DNA of 64,000 nucleotides from Ficedula albicollis (GCF_000247815.1 NC_021686.1:7479537-7543536), one strand, 5' to 3'. Counted from the stretch's first letter, positions 1 to 13,447 are shown. Made by a program: numbers and translations. The notes: generated from the sequence alone by a model not told the origin.

Positions 1-191
1 AATTGGGAAGAAAAAGAGTAAAACTTTACTGCTAACATATTAGAATACTTCTTAGTCATTTTTACTTTTAAAAGTTAGCAGCTGGAGTTTGTCAGTGATT
101 AAATCCTTGGCATAACATAGCACTTATCTCTTTTGAATATTTGTTTCCATTAGACTGACCTTCATTTTTCTTTCCTTTTTTTTTTTTGTAG

Positions 192-290
192 GCGACAGTA
201 GAGCAACATCGATATTTTACATTTCAGATAAGGGAATCAGGTTATTTTTTATTATTACCCCAAGACATTTGTTGTGCAGAAGACCTAAGG
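192..290 (+). other. Candidate splice-bounded exon (unassigned)
   Basis: A long pyrimidine tract (about 160-188) ends in GTAG at 188-191. A good donor, GG|GTAAGT, starts at 291. The 99 nt between them are 33 codons, open in the frame starting at 192 (a second frame is open too). The peptide begins ATVEQHRYFTF and matches no family I recognise. It lies on the strand opposite SHISA9. It could be an exon of an antisense or neighbouring transcript, or a chance decoy exon, which is common in large introns. No partner exon was identified. Confidence 0.2.
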
Positions 291-1466
291 GTAAGTTTTA
301 TAGCAGATAAAATTAGTAACTACAAATAAACCGCAGGCTTGAAAGGCAGAAAACTCTAGAGGTAAGGAATGAAAAAAAAAAAATGTTATATGAGAGAATC
401 CACTGCTAGCCATATCAAGAATTCATCCTGTTGAAATACAGATTTAAAAAAACATAGCATTAATTAATTAATTAAAATCTCTACACAGCTGTTGGATAAA
501 ATCTGTGTTCTGGTTTACAAATGCATTGCCATATAAACAGAAAAACACATGCTAAAGAAATGTAACAACACTGGTAAACAAAATACTTACAGTAGCACAT
601 ACCCACAGATTTCTTCATTCAGCATGTCTAAATTTAATGTGGTTTTTAAATAATATTTGCTATTTATCTACCTGTTTTGTTGATTGGGGGATTGGTTATT
701 TCCCAGTAGTTAAATGCCAACACTCACTAGATGATTCATGAGTTGGAAAACAGTGTCTTCTTTCCTTATACCACACAGTGTTTGGCTGACAGAGTCCCTC
801 CTATGAAAATGTAATGGATAAATATTTCAAAGCAATGGTGCTACTCCCAGGTTTTCCAGCCTTTCTTTAGGCAGAGGAGTGAAGCCGGAACCAGCAGGAC
901 CCAAACCCCTGTGGTCACTGCAGGGGCTCCCCCAGCTCAGCCCCAGCGAGGGGACACAGCACAGGGCTGAGATGGGGAGGCAGAAATGCCCTGGTTCACT
1001 TGTGGCTCAGGGACACTGAGAAAGGGCACAGCATGTCCTCCCTCGGTGCTAGACACCTCTCCTGTCTGCCTCATCTGCCAGGGTGGAGGAGGAAGAACCC
1101 TGAGCATGAGTGTGAGAAGCAGCAGAGCTGTAAGAGCTCAAAGATGCAAGCTAGGCAAGGAAAGGGTTACTTGACCCCATTCCTTCTTCTGTCCTGCAGG
1201 TAAAACAAGTCTGTTTCTTTACCAATGCTGATCAACATCAAACAATTCTGTAATATAATTCTGATTAACAATTCTGTACCAAGAAAACAATGATTCATTC
1301 ATGTGACTAAAAGATGAGTTGATCTTGTCCACATTCTCTGCACTCGTGCTTTATTGCATTTACTGAATAGCACTCCCCGGTACTCACAAAATCTACAAGA
1401 TATATACACCCATTATTGTGCTAAAGATACAAAGCAGCAGAGTGGGGAAAAGTGTAAGGGATCCTG

Positions 1467-1664
1467 TTACTTGTCTTTTTGCAAGCAAATCCAGTGTAAT
1501 ACAGCCCAGGAGCTGCCTTTCAGAACAGCTGCATCCTCCTGCTCTACTAATTCTTCTTCCAGTGGAACTGCATTTACAAACAGTTTTTCAGCAAGAGCTG
1601 CCCTAAGAGGGAGTTGTTCTTCAGTTAGATTAAACATGGAAACTTGTTCAGTTATTCCTACCAT
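1467..1664 (-). other. Unassigned 65-codon ORF, protein-like composition
   Basis: The frame reads from an ATG at 1664 to a TAA at 1467. It is rich in Glu, Leu and Ala (for example LTEEQLPLRAALAEKLF) with an acidic stretch EEELVEQED, which is unlike most chance ORFs here. The same frame stays open upstream for about 13 codons (… KDVQAKENWF) before an in-frame TGA. A weak acceptor-like TTTTAG precedes that stop. This could be a fragment of a retrocopy, a decayed exon or chance. I do not recognise the family. It has no convincing splice donor and no poly-A tail nearby. Confidence 0.15.
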
Positions 1665-4600
1665 AAACCAGTTTTCCTTGGCCTGTACATCCTTTGAACC
1701 AATTAAACTTCAATCCAAACAACACAGGAACTAAAATTAAAAACATTTTTCCCTTTTTGTTTTTATTCTCAAAGGGAAAAATCACAAAAAAAAAAAAGAA
1801 AATATAACATATAAATGTAGATATCAATCTTGAGATTCTTTAAAAATTGAGAAAATTCTTTAAAATTCTTTAAAAATTTGAGAACTTATAAAATAATTGC
1901 ATGTTTTAAGCATAAATTCTCAGTTTCCAAATACCCCCATTACTCAGAATATGGGTATGGAGGCTTTGGTGATTGAAAAATGCTCTTTGAATAGACTCTA
2001 AAAATCAGATAAAAGAGCCCGAACACCTTGGATATTACCTTATTTCTACACTGCAGTTTTTTCATATAGCTTTTATACTGCTTTTTATCCTGTTGTATCT
2101 CAGTTTTGTGACACTACTCATTTCCAGTATCTCTCAAATCTCAATAAAATGAGAGGAAGCCCAATGCTATTTTGATTTAATTACTGCCTATAGACTTCAT
2201 AGTCCTCCCATTCAAGGACTTTTGGCTGAGTCTAGTTCAAAGCCATGGCCCCAGCTGAAGCATGAGGGGAGGGTGAGGAGGGCACTTTTTGCAGGGTCTG
2301 GGGGCAGGGCTTCCTCAGGCTGTAGCAGTTTAGGGAAGCTCAAAGTCAGAGAAGCAGCTCTCATCAAAATTTACCTATGGTGGGGTATTTTCTTATTCTG
2401 CATTTGTTTTTACTTTAGTAATTTATTACTGCAACACCTGTTCCAACACACTGTCCTTCTATCCAAGTGGATTGTGAATTTTATATATTTATATATTTAC
2501 CTATATTTAATTCTGGAAAGTCTAGAAAACTACAGTACTTCTTATACTGGTTGTTTGGGATTTATAAGACATTGGAAAAGTCTTATTAAGATAAGCACTA
2601 CAACTGTGCTCTTAATGTACAGAAAACCAGTTTGAGGAATGCCTGGTATCAGGACTTGCTCAAGACTGCTGGTGTGGTGTCCTGGGAAAGACACATACAG
2701 CAGCAAAGTGAAACTTTAAAATGGGGAGAGGAGACAAGAAAGGGACACTTCTGAAACCAAAGAAATACAGTAAAGTAGGTGCAGTCTGGAGTATGCTGTT
2801 GCAAGAATTAAACATATGCATATGGTTTCTTTAAAGTCCAGTTCTAAGTATTGTTATTATGATGAGTGCAAAGAGCTCTCAGGAATTAAAACTCCAATAA
2901 AAATTCAGAACCTCCAATGTCAACATCTGTTGCTTGATAGAACACAAAACAATGATTAAAGTATGACTGATAACATGCAACTTCAAAAGTCTGTTTCCAG
3001 AAGATGGTAAAAGCAGTGAGCCCCCAGTCAATGGCATTACTTCCTATAGCAGCTGTGGTATTGATTTCCAGCCATCAGTCAAGGTGCTGAAAGCAAAGCC
3101 AAAGCATCTGTTATCATTTTTCTTCCTGAACCTCCGTATCATAGTCTGTCAACTCCACAGTACACTCCAAACCTGCATATTTTAATAAATACTCTTCCAT
3201 TATCAAGCTGTACAAATAGCTTTGTTCTCTAAGTCATTTTTGTTTTCTTTAATTGTGAGACATCTAATCAGCAGGTGTCTCCAGCTCATCTCTTTTTCAC
3301 CAGCCTACTAAAGGTATAAATTAACTCCTGGGTGAAATTTAAAGAAATGCAACGGAGAATTTTACTTTTGGTTTGTTTTGGTTTTCTTTTTCAAGAACAA
3401 AATTACCTTCAATAAACAAAAGCATTCTTGACAAAGGACCCTTTGTGTTTTTATTTTGGCAAATGTGGAGGATGCCTAAGTTAGCAATTAAATGCATAAG
3501 GATTCTGTGCTGGGTAAATGTGCTTCTCCAAAGAAATGCAATGAGACAACTTGTGTACAGTAGAGTCAGCTGCAGACAGAATTCCTTTCAGGAGCCTTGA
3601 TTAATATGCCACTGGATCCTGGTAAGATTAATGAATTGCGAAGGATATGTGGACACTGCCTCTTCATTTCAAAGAAAGAGTGTGAAGAATTTAAATAAAC
3701 ATAACACTTAGATGGTCTGCTTTTTGAGGATCTGATTGATTTTTTCTGCCTTTATAAAGCCTATGGGATTTTTACTTGTTTTATGAGTGGTTTTTGAGCA
3801 TGCAGTTTTTAGACAGTAGTTATGCTGGTCAAAGCCAATGACAAGCTATTATTTCAACAAGCAATTAAAACTTCTGCCACATGAGCTGAATAGATTTGTA
3901 AGGTATGAGTACAGCATTTTAGGGATACTTTGAAAATGTGAATTTATTGCAATATGATTCTCTGAGAGCTGCTACATAATAGGAGTAAACCAGAAGGGTA
4001 ATGGATAAAAAAATCCCCTGAAGTTGAAAAGGAATTTAAAAAAAGGTCTGGATGCAGCAGATTTCCTGTTACATAACAATCATAAAGAAAATTTTAATGT
4101 CTATAAATGAATTGTAGGTCTAATAGCAAGTTTGTTTTACACAATTTTTGGCCATATCTTTTTGGAATCTTCCACAGTATGATCTTGAGTAACTACAGTC
4201 AAAATACCACTGTCAACCACAGAGAATTAATTAAGTTCATTCAATTGCACTGTTTCCAATTCTTGTGACAAAATATTATAGCCCAACTGAGTTTAAAGTA
4301 GTGCAAATATTCATGTGCTACTGGTTAGAAACAATTTTAACTGGTAAATATTTACTTTTTTAAACAAATTTTTTTTCTGTTTCTTTTGCATTTGCTATAC
4401 TACCTTATCCCTCTCTGTAGTCCTGCTTTACATATTGAATTATGTAGGCTATACAAGACTAAAGCATAATAAGGATCCTGGAGACTAAAATTATGTTTCT
4501 ATGATCAATTGTATAAAATTGACCAATAGCTGAAATTTCTCATCTCTGTAATAATTATGTCTTGTTCTACATGAGCTGACCAGGTTTAGTTGTCAGTAGA

Positions 4601-4781
4601 AAAGCTTTCATATCTGAAAAAGCAGCACATGCATATATGGTTCTATCTATTGCCTTTTATCGGAGCTTTGGTAGAAAGCTTATCATGCCAGGGATTGAGG
4701 ATGCTGAGTTACTTACTTGCTCTGAGCTGGTGGATGGGCATCTCACACATATATTTACTATCATAGTGTGGGAAAACCAGT

Positions 4782-4817
4782 CTTTTAGGGAGGAAAACAA
4801 GCTTTCCTCCCTAAAAG
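4782..4817. repeat. Perfect 15-bp inverted repeat, 6-nt loop
   Basis: Left arm 4782-4796 (CTTTTAGGGAGGAAA) is the exact reverse complement of 4803-4817, with a 6-nt loop. Pairing stops at the next base on both sides. The stem is too short for a canonical miRNA precursor. It may be a DNA cruciform or RNA hairpin in the intron, or a chance inverted repeat. Confidence 0.8.
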
Positions 4818-5445
4818 CTCCAGCAAAAATGTTGGTCCATGGATCTGGTTAATCCAGATCATTGCCAAAGTTGTAGAATGAACTTCAGAGCAAATCGAAT
4901 TTCTACCAGTTTTGACAGATTCAGTCATTCCTGAGTGAGGCAATCAATCAAATATCACAAATAGCTGAAGGAGAGAGAGCCCCCTGGAATCAGGAAGAAA
5001 GCTTTTCCATGTTCATCAGAGCTTAAATCTCCAGCAATCAATTCAATATGGCTAAACTTTTCCGTACTATTAAAATTATTATGTTTTAGGTGCATATGAA
5101 GATCATCAATCACAAAGCACAGGCCACAAGAGAGAAGTTTAAGGTTAACAGGCACAAGATCATAACCAAAGACCTTTAGATTAAAACCTAAATATACTTG
5201 TAAATTCCCTTCCCTGACAACCAGCAACATATAATCATGAAGCCAGTGACATAATATTTTGAAAGTCTGAGGAAACACCTGTCCTGAATTATCCTATATA
5301 TTTAAAGGCTGACTCTCTAGGTAGTGGTGTTAATGTCATAGAGAAAATACTTTCCCTGGTCAAAAACCTGAAAGGAGGAAACTAGGTTTTATCAAGCTTT
5401 GAACAGTGTGGGACTTTCTTTCCTAGCATATTCTGATAGACATTT

Positions 5446-6427
5446 TTTTTTTTAAATATTTGCTAACTTTGTAAAAATCCTGACATTAGGGAGATCCCAG
5501 GTGTCAAATTAGAAATATTTCTTTGCACGGTTTCAGGTGAGTTTGTCAGAACCTCCCTTTTTTCCTCAGGCTGGTGGAAACCCTGAGCCAGTTTTTTGCT
5601 GTCATCTAGAATGTATTTAACAAAATAACATCTGTTTCACAGAGTCATTTGTATGAGCAGTGCTGATGGTTCAGAGGTAGATAAAACCTGGGGAATTACT
5701 GCACTTGGTGGAAACGCACCAGACTTAAATTTTCACTCCATTGTTCTGCATATTAATATGTATTAATTGTCACATGAAGCCATGAGTGAAAGTTTGGCCC
5801 TTGGAAAAACAAGGGCAAAATTCTTGCTGGCTTCAGCAGAGCTGGGTTTTCATGCAAAGTGAGTAGAAATCCAATCCAGAGGGATGGTCATACCCTAAGG
5901 GACTGCCCTGGAATAGTGTGAAGAACTCCAAATACTTTCTTTTTTTTAAATATTTGCTAACTTTGTAAAAATCCTGACATTAGGGAGATCCCAGGTGTCA
6001 AATTAGAAATATTTCTTTGCACGGTTTCAGGTGAGTTTGTCAGAACCTCCCTTTTTTCCTCAGGCTGGTGGAAACCCTGAGCCAGTTTTTTGCTGTCATC
6101 TAGAATGTATTTAACAAAATAACATCTGTTTCACAGAGTCATTTGTATGAGCAGTGCTGATGGTTCAGAGGTAGATAAAACCTGGGGAATTACTGCACTT
6201 GGTGGAAACGCACCAGACTTAAATTTTCACTCCATTGTTCTGCATATTAATATGTATTAATTGTCACATGAAGCCATGAGTGAAAGTTTGGCCCTTGGAA
6301 AAACAAGGGCAAAATTCTTGCTGGCTTCAGCAGAGCTGGGTTTTCATGCAAAGTGAGTAGAAATCCAATCCAGAGGGATGGTCATACCCTAAGGGACTGC
6401 TCTGGAATAGTGTGAAGAACTCCAAAT
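5446..6427. repeat. Two-copy direct duplication, 494-bp period
   Basis: Copy 1 (5446-5933) and copy 2 (5940-6427) are each 488 bp, separated by 6 bp. As read they are identical except for C at 5907 versus T at 6401. Both copies start in a T-tract (8 Ts shared). One difference in 488 bp is of the order of within-species heterozygosity. That fits two alleles placed in series by an assembler, or a very recent tandem duplication. Confidence 0.9.
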
Positions 6428-8921
6428 GGTTCTGAAAAAAAAAAAAAAAAAAGCTGCTTTCTCTTCTCTGTCTGTCCCACAGTATGTTCTTTGTTATCAT
6501 CTGTGAGTCACCAAACATCCTTTGTGACGTTTATATGGAGCAGTTATAAATAACTCTAACACTTGCACGTTAAACAGAAGGTGATTTACAAAGTGCTGCT
6601 CAATCTGACAGCTGTTACTACAGCACAGTCAGAGTAGATTACTTGCAAGTTTATTTTAATTATAGATAGGTCTACACTGAAATACTACAGTCGTCTATCC
6701 TGTACCAGGACTGCAAAATAGTGGCAAATAATAGAATGGACTTTGTTGCCTGTGTAAAAGATAGAGCCTTCACAAAGGTAACTAGTGTTGAAACATCAAG
6801 TTGTCCCCTGAATCTTAGCAGATTTCTGCTCAAGTGGATTCGTATACAGAATCAGTTAGACTTCTCAAAATTTACAGACTATTCAGGAAAAATATATTTT
6901 TAAAATTATAAATTTCAACCTCCACAAGGTAAAATTCACCCTTCAGTCTAGAACCACTGACTGTACAAAAATACTAATACCAGCAAATTTTTCTTTGAGG
7001 AAAAACTGTCATCAGTAATGAGAACAGCTCTGCGTTCGTCCTATGGAAACAAAGGATGAAATGCATCAAAACTCTGTAAATTGCATAGAGCACTTAAATC
7101 ACATGCATGATTCAAAATAGCATTATGTGATATGGATCATAACTCTCACCATCAATAGTGACAATTATGAGAACAAGTTTTGAACAGTCTGAATTCTGAT
7201 CTCTAGAACTTCCTTACTTACTGTAAATACTAGAACTTTTGTAGCAGTCAGAAAGTTACATTGGTCTTTCATGAATATGTAATTGTAATAACCTATCAGA
7301 ATAATAAGTACTTCAAAAATAGTAATGAAATATATCTTCAGTGTATGCTCTGGAATACTTTTACTCTTTGTTTCCTAAAACAGGTCACAGAGAATCTCTG
7401 GTTCAATATTAAATGGTAAATCTTGATAGAAAGTGCTTCACTTCTCTGAGGGGATGTGACCTCCTAACCTAAAATTACTCAAGAGTAGTTTCAGATACTA
7501 TTTTCAGTGACTCTGTATATGGACAAATGTTGTCATGAAGCGATTCTTACAATTGAATAGCACAGCAAGGTTACATGTGTGTTCTGGATTCAAACTTCAA
7601 GCAAGTTCTCTGCAGTAGCCTAGCTTGCACATATTAATGTTGTTGTGGAAATTTGTGTCAGTCTCTCCACATCCGTGTGACCCATCAGGGCTTGACTTGT
7701 TAATCCTATGCCCTCTGCTTCTTTGTAGGAATGGTCATTGTAAATCACTTTCTGCCCCAATGTAGATACAGATGGAATCAATTAATTAATGCTTGCCTGC
7801 TCTGAGAATTATCATCAATGCAATGTAGCTGAGCAACACTAATCTCTAGTAACCATCTGGAACCATTAACACAAACTGTATCTTGCTGCCCAAGGGAGGC
7901 AAAAGTTTTGGAAGCCTTGAGGCAGGTGGTCTCCCTGAGCTGCCCACAGTCACAACCAGCTGGTTGTGATAAAAAAGCCAGGAACAAGAATCAGATCTTC
8001 AGCAGAACTTACGTTACTTATTCCTTTTATGAAGAACTAAATGGAATTTTGTGATAGAATGTAACTGCCAAACTTAGATTTTGGTGAAAACAAACAATTT
8101 CATTGAAGGAAGTAGCAACTTCCAGGATCAGTAGATGAAACAAAGAGCCTGCTAAAAGCCTAGGCATGATCCTAGATGGTCCAACAAAATGTTGAAGGTG
8201 CTAAAGCTTGGGATTTTCACTCTAGATTTGCCTAATAAAAGATACAGTTTAGTATTACATGCTCTGATAAACCTCTGGGGCTCTTGAGATCAAAACTGGA
8301 TTTCATACAACAGACAAAGCCTGCTGGATCCAGATGTCTCCAAATGAAAGGAATGCACACCAACACAAATCTGCTCAGAAAGACAATTTTAATGCACTCT
8401 TTTAAGGGTTTACTGCTCATTGGAAAGAGTTGTAACTCTTTAGGTTTAGAAATGTAGCTGTTTGCAGTAAGGAAGCAATAGGCACTGGATCAGGCTTCCC
8501 TGCCATCTCTGTTTATGTTGCCTTTAAATTGATCTCTATGTTTAGAAGTTCAAAGAAAGTTCTGCAGATACTAACAGGCAGGCAGGAGAGGGAGAAAGTA
8601 TTTAATTTCAAGATCTGATTGGGGTTTAAGCTACTTTTTTCACTCTTGCTCTACATGATACTAGGCTATCAGGCTTTCCTTCACACTAAAGGATGACATC
8701 TATTAACTGGAGTGACATAATGCAGGCATTTGCATGTCAGGGATTAATTTAGTCCTGGTCAAACCTTGTGAAATGCTGAAACCCAAAAGCCAATGGAAAG
8801 AAAGGATAGTTGACACTTTCAGGCCTACTCCCTGTATATTTTCCTAAGCAATTCCTTCCTGTTTTTCATGTTAACTCATTGGTGTATTTCACTCTTAATT
8901 GAGGGAAATTCTGTGCTATGG

Positions 8922-8951
8922 GGAAAAAAAAAAAAGAAAAAAAGAAAAAAA
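8922..8951. repeat. A-rich simple repeat
   Basis: A purine-only tract of the form A(12)GA(7)GA(7)G. Similar A/G tracts occur at about 19700-19728 and 60105-60140. No LINE or SINE body was recognised next to this tract, so it is not assigned to a retroposon tail. Confidence 0.7.
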
Positions 8952-11363
8952 GTAGACTGTATCTACTGATGTATATATATTGGCATGTACATGTTTGTTT
9001 GTGTTATGGAATTTTTTTTCCTAAGACCTATCTGGATGGTAGCTTGAAAATTTACTGACATTTTTTCTTTCAGCAACTTCAACTCAAACTTTGGAGCTGT
9101 ATCCAAGTACAGGTATTTCCAAGTACTTTATGAAAGAATACTGACCTCCCTTTGGCACTCAAAAAATGTAGAGGTAATTTTTGTCCTTTTAAATACATAA
9201 CAATAATGGACTGTTTGCTCATAATTACAGTGACAAGGTCATCAGAATCTGAAAGGAAATAATATACTGCCTCTGCTCTGCTGTCTCCACATTTCTTATT
9301 ATTTCAAATTTAGAATGTTCTATATAATTCTTTGAGAAACCTCTACATGCCTCAGAAAAACCCAAAAAGATCTTTAAGCCTCATAAGACCTTGAACTGCT
9401 TGCAAATCTAATGCTGTATTGGATTATCTTTTTATTTCTTCTTTTGCTGATTGGAGAGAACCATTTGTTCCTGAATGCCAAGGACATTTCTACAAAATTG
9501 GCTGAACAAATGAACCAATAACCCCAACCTGTATAAAAAAAGAATACAGAGAAAAATGGTTCTCTGACCATGTATACAGAGAGACAGGGAGAGGAAAAAA
9601 GATTATATTTTTCCTTGGATATTGTCTCTGACATTTTCAAGTAACTGATCCTTAAAGAGAAAAAGCAAAAAGTGTTTTCTTGAAAATAAAATAAAAGCTA
9701 TTTAAATGCCAAATCCTAGTCACACAACCTTAGTGCTTCGGAGGCTGGAGGCTGACCTTGAGAGAGGCTGTGCTGCATCACCGGGGTGGGAGGAGGGAAG
9801 GGCTGGAGCAGGAGGGAGGAGGCACCCTCAGTGCTGTGGTCTCCCTCTCTTGCCCTGAGCCGCAGAGGGCAGTGGGAGCCACACAACCTTCTGGTGTTGG
9901 TAGAATAATCTACCCGCACTAGCTGCTCCCAAACAGGACCTGTGCTGGCCCTGGCTCTCGTTAATTTGGACCCTTGGATGTGCACATCCTGAGACAACAT
10001 TTACCACAAAATTTCCACACAAAATTATGAAGAGATTAAAATTTACTTGGGATAATATTAGGCTAGTATAGTTATATTTTATTGTGAAAATCCACTTGGA
10101 CTTCTTTCTGCTTAAGTGTGAATCCTCTGTCCATAGTGGTCACAGCTTGCACAGACCTGCCTTGGGCAGCAGAAGCAACCCTCACATCTGTGGAGGACAG
10201 CACAGGCCACACTCTGCCACCACCAGCCCTTTGGATGGGGCCACTCTGGCTGGATGTGACAATATTGAGCTTTGTGGGTGTGGGTTTGGCCATCCCGTTG
10301 ACCTCAAGGCAGAAAATTATCCTCATTTCATTCTGTTTACTATCAGAGTTGTAGGCTTAAGGGTTTTGTCTATGCTGAAAGTTTTTGCTTTCCTATTTGG
10401 CAACTCATCTGCCTTATTCTGCCTCACTTTCTCTGCCACTGCAAACCACAGCTAAATCCTGTACATCTGTTCCTGGTCCACACTCTCTTTTAGAAACCTG
10501 AAAACTGAGCTCTCTTTGTGGAAAATTCTGCTGCACATTAAGAACAAGGACGCCGTGGCACAGGCAGGGTGGTGCTCCCTGTTCCACTGGTTCCACATAT
10601 TCGGGGCATAGCTTCAAGTCTTATAATCCTAGAGATGAAGGACTGAAACTTGCATTCAGTGCCCAAGAGAAACGCCAGTGAAAAGAGTTTCATTCCTGAA
10701 TTTAAAGGAAAAAATCAGCTGCAAGTCTAAGAGCTAAGGTGTGGAGAATATCTTCTTTGTGCATCAAATTGCCTATTTGAATCAGAATCTTCTGCAGGGC
10801 TGAGATTTCTGGATATGGTTTCATGATGTCAATAAGAAAAGGGAATCCAGGATGAGAGAAGTAAAAAACCCCAAATAATATTTCTAGAATGGTCCATTTT
10901 GGTCATGTAGGAAATCTCAGTTTTAAGTATGGTTTACATATGGCTTATTTATGGTTATTTATGGTTTAAGTATGGTTGCTCAATATTTTGTTAAGGGCTA
11001 TTATATGCATTCATAAATCTGTCACAAATTGATTCTCCTTAATTTAATTTTTCAATTAAATTATTTATGCTTTCTATTTACGATTGCAAGAAGCAAGGGG
11101 AAAATATATTATATTTAAAAATTCAATTAAAAAAAGCAGTCAAGTGCTTAGTTCTGAAGTTTCATGCTTTTATTTTGGAAGAATACTATTTTGGTTGTTT
11201 TAATTTAATTGACAAATTCCAGAACTATTCTAAAACTACATATAACTACCTTCATTTCTTGACATAAGTGCCGGGAAAAAAATTAACTTCCAGCCTGTGT
11301 ATTGATTATTTGGTCTGAAAACAACAGATTAATATTTCAGAGTATTCAGTTTACATTATAATT

Positions 11364-11387
11364 AAGACTGATACACTAATCAGTCTT
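11364..11387. repeat. 9-bp inverted repeat at a duplication edge
   Basis: AAGACTGAT (11364-11372) pairs exactly with 11379-11387 around a 6-nt spacer. The right arm ends at the left boundary of the 1-kb duplication that begins at 11386. Confidence 0.6.
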
Positions 11388-13447
11388 CTACAGATCCTCT
11401 TCTAAAGTGTCTCATAAATCCTGCTTACTTCTCTTTCCTAGTACTGATAGGAAAAAACAATTACATTTAGAAAGCAATCTATCTGAATCCAAAACACATT
11501 TAATAAAAGACAAAAAATCTATGGGCAGGAACACTACTGTCTTTATAACCTGTCATGTTCTGGTTTCCTCCCAGACATGTGTAGACTAAGTGCAATGCCC
11601 AAAGGTTAGATGAAATTTAGCTTTTACCAGATGATCCAGCTTGTGAACCAAATTACTCTCTAATTAGCTGCTTTGACAAGCTGTAGTTTCCCCTCCCTAA
11701 TTAATGCCAAAAGTCAAGTGAGGCAAGAGTTGAGAGTCCCCGGAGCTGTGGGATCCTCACGTCCTTTGCAGTGAGCAAACTCCTGTTGGGTACCTACAGT
11801 GTGAGCAAAGCCCAAAGGGCTCCATAAATTCAAAGCCATCCAGTCTCCAGCCAGGGAAATCACTGAGGATCACCAGGTATGGCTGATTATAACCATTTAG
11901 CAAAGGCTGCCTGTGACTTTGAAACATTTACCTCAAAATAGCCTAATCAGACAAGACACTGGCTGAAAGCCAGGGAGCTCACTGAATATATTTTACAAAC
12001 ACAATTAAGTACTTGTGAATTTTACAGTATGTCAAATATATGCACCCTACACTGGAAACATGCCTCCTCCAATTTTTCCTTGGTAGGAAATTTCTGTCAC
12101 AAAACATTTTATTCAGCACTTAAAGTATTGTACAGAGGTTTTTTTTTTTCACTACAAGAAAATCTGTTGAACTTGAATATATTTCTGTCACCTTTAATCT
12201 CCGTATAATATTGTATAGACCATTTACATTTCCCATTTTGTTGTTAAAACTATCATTCAAAATAGAAGGGTTTTATTTGTTATGAAGAATTTGGGTCATC
12301 TAGCTAATAGATTCTTATACACCATGGAAAGCAGAATTCCTGTGGTTTTGCATAAGGGCTGTAGAAGTGACTGTGGAATGGGATAGCTAACAGGACACCA
12401 AGGCAGCACTTTTCTACAGATCCTCTTCTAAAGTGTCTCATAAATCCTGCTTACTTCTCTTTCCTAGTACTGATAGGAAAAAACAATTACATTTAGAAAG
12501 CAATCTATCTGAATCCACCACTCAAAACACATTTAATAAAAGACAAAAAATCTATGGGCAGGAACACTACTGTCTTTATAACCTGTCATGTTCTGGTTTC
12601 CTCCCAGACATGTGTAGACTAAGTGCAATGCCCAAAGGTTAGATGAAATTTAGCTTTTACCAGATGATCCAGCTTGTGAACCAAATTACTCTCTAATTAG
12701 CTGCTTTGACAAGCTGTAGTTTCCCCTCCCTAATTAATGCCAAAAGTCAAGTGAGGCAAGAGTTGAGAGTCCCCGGAGCTGTGGGATCCTCACGTCCTTT
12801 GCAGTGAGCAAACTCCTGTTGGGTACCTACAGTGTGAGCAAAGCCCAAAGGGCTCCATAAATTCAAAGCCATCCAGTCTCCAGCCAGGGAAATCACTGAG
12901 GATCACCAGGTATGGCTGATTATAACCATTTAGCAAAGGCTGCCTGTGACTTTGAAACATTTACCTCAAAATAGCCTAATCAGACAAGACACTGGCTGAA
13001 AGCCAGGGAGCTCACTGAATATATTTTACAAACACAATTAAGTACTTGTGAATTTTACAGTATGTCAAATATATGCACCCTACACTGGAAACATGCCTCC
13101 TCCAATTTTTCCTTGGTAGGAAATTTCTGTCACAAAACATTTTATTCAGCACTTAAAGTATTGTACAGAGGTTTTTTTTTTTCACTACAAGAAAATCTGT
13201 TGAACTTGAATATATTTCTGTCACCTTTAATCTCCGTATAATATTGTATAGACCATTTACATTTCCCATTTTGTTGTTAAAACTATCATTCAAAATAGAA
13301 GGGTTTTATTTGTTATGAAGAATTTGGGTCATCTAGCTAATAGATTCTTATACACCATGGAAAGCAGAATTCCTGTGGTTTTGCATAAGGGCTGTAGAAG
13401 TGACTGTGGAATGGGATAGCTAACAGGACACCAAGGCAGCACTTTTC
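11386..13447. repeat. Two-copy direct duplication, about 1.03 kb
   Basis: Copy 1 (11386-12414) and copy 2 (12412-13447) abut with a 3-bp shared TTC. As read they are identical apart from a 7-bp insertion (ACCACTC, 12517-12523) in copy 2. The copies carry the same chance ORFs and no recognised gene. The single indel is what two alleles of one locus would show. A recent tandem duplication is the alternative. Confidence 0.9.

Noticed and set aside
4955..5278. 107-codon minus-strand frame, somewhat protein-like
   Set aside because: It starts at GTG rather than ATG, has no recognised domain and lacks convincing splice sites at its ends. A decayed pseudogene fragment cannot be excluded.
9074..9112. 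39-nt plus-strand segment between TTTCTTTCAG and CAG|GTATTT
   Set aside because: Very short with a weak donor and no partner exon. Such decoys are frequent in large introns.
11407..12642. The same 60-69-codon frame appearing twice (11407 and 12433), like a duplicated small gene
   Set aside because: Both copies come from the 1-kb duplication. The peptide has no family resemblance and is changed by the 7-bp indel.
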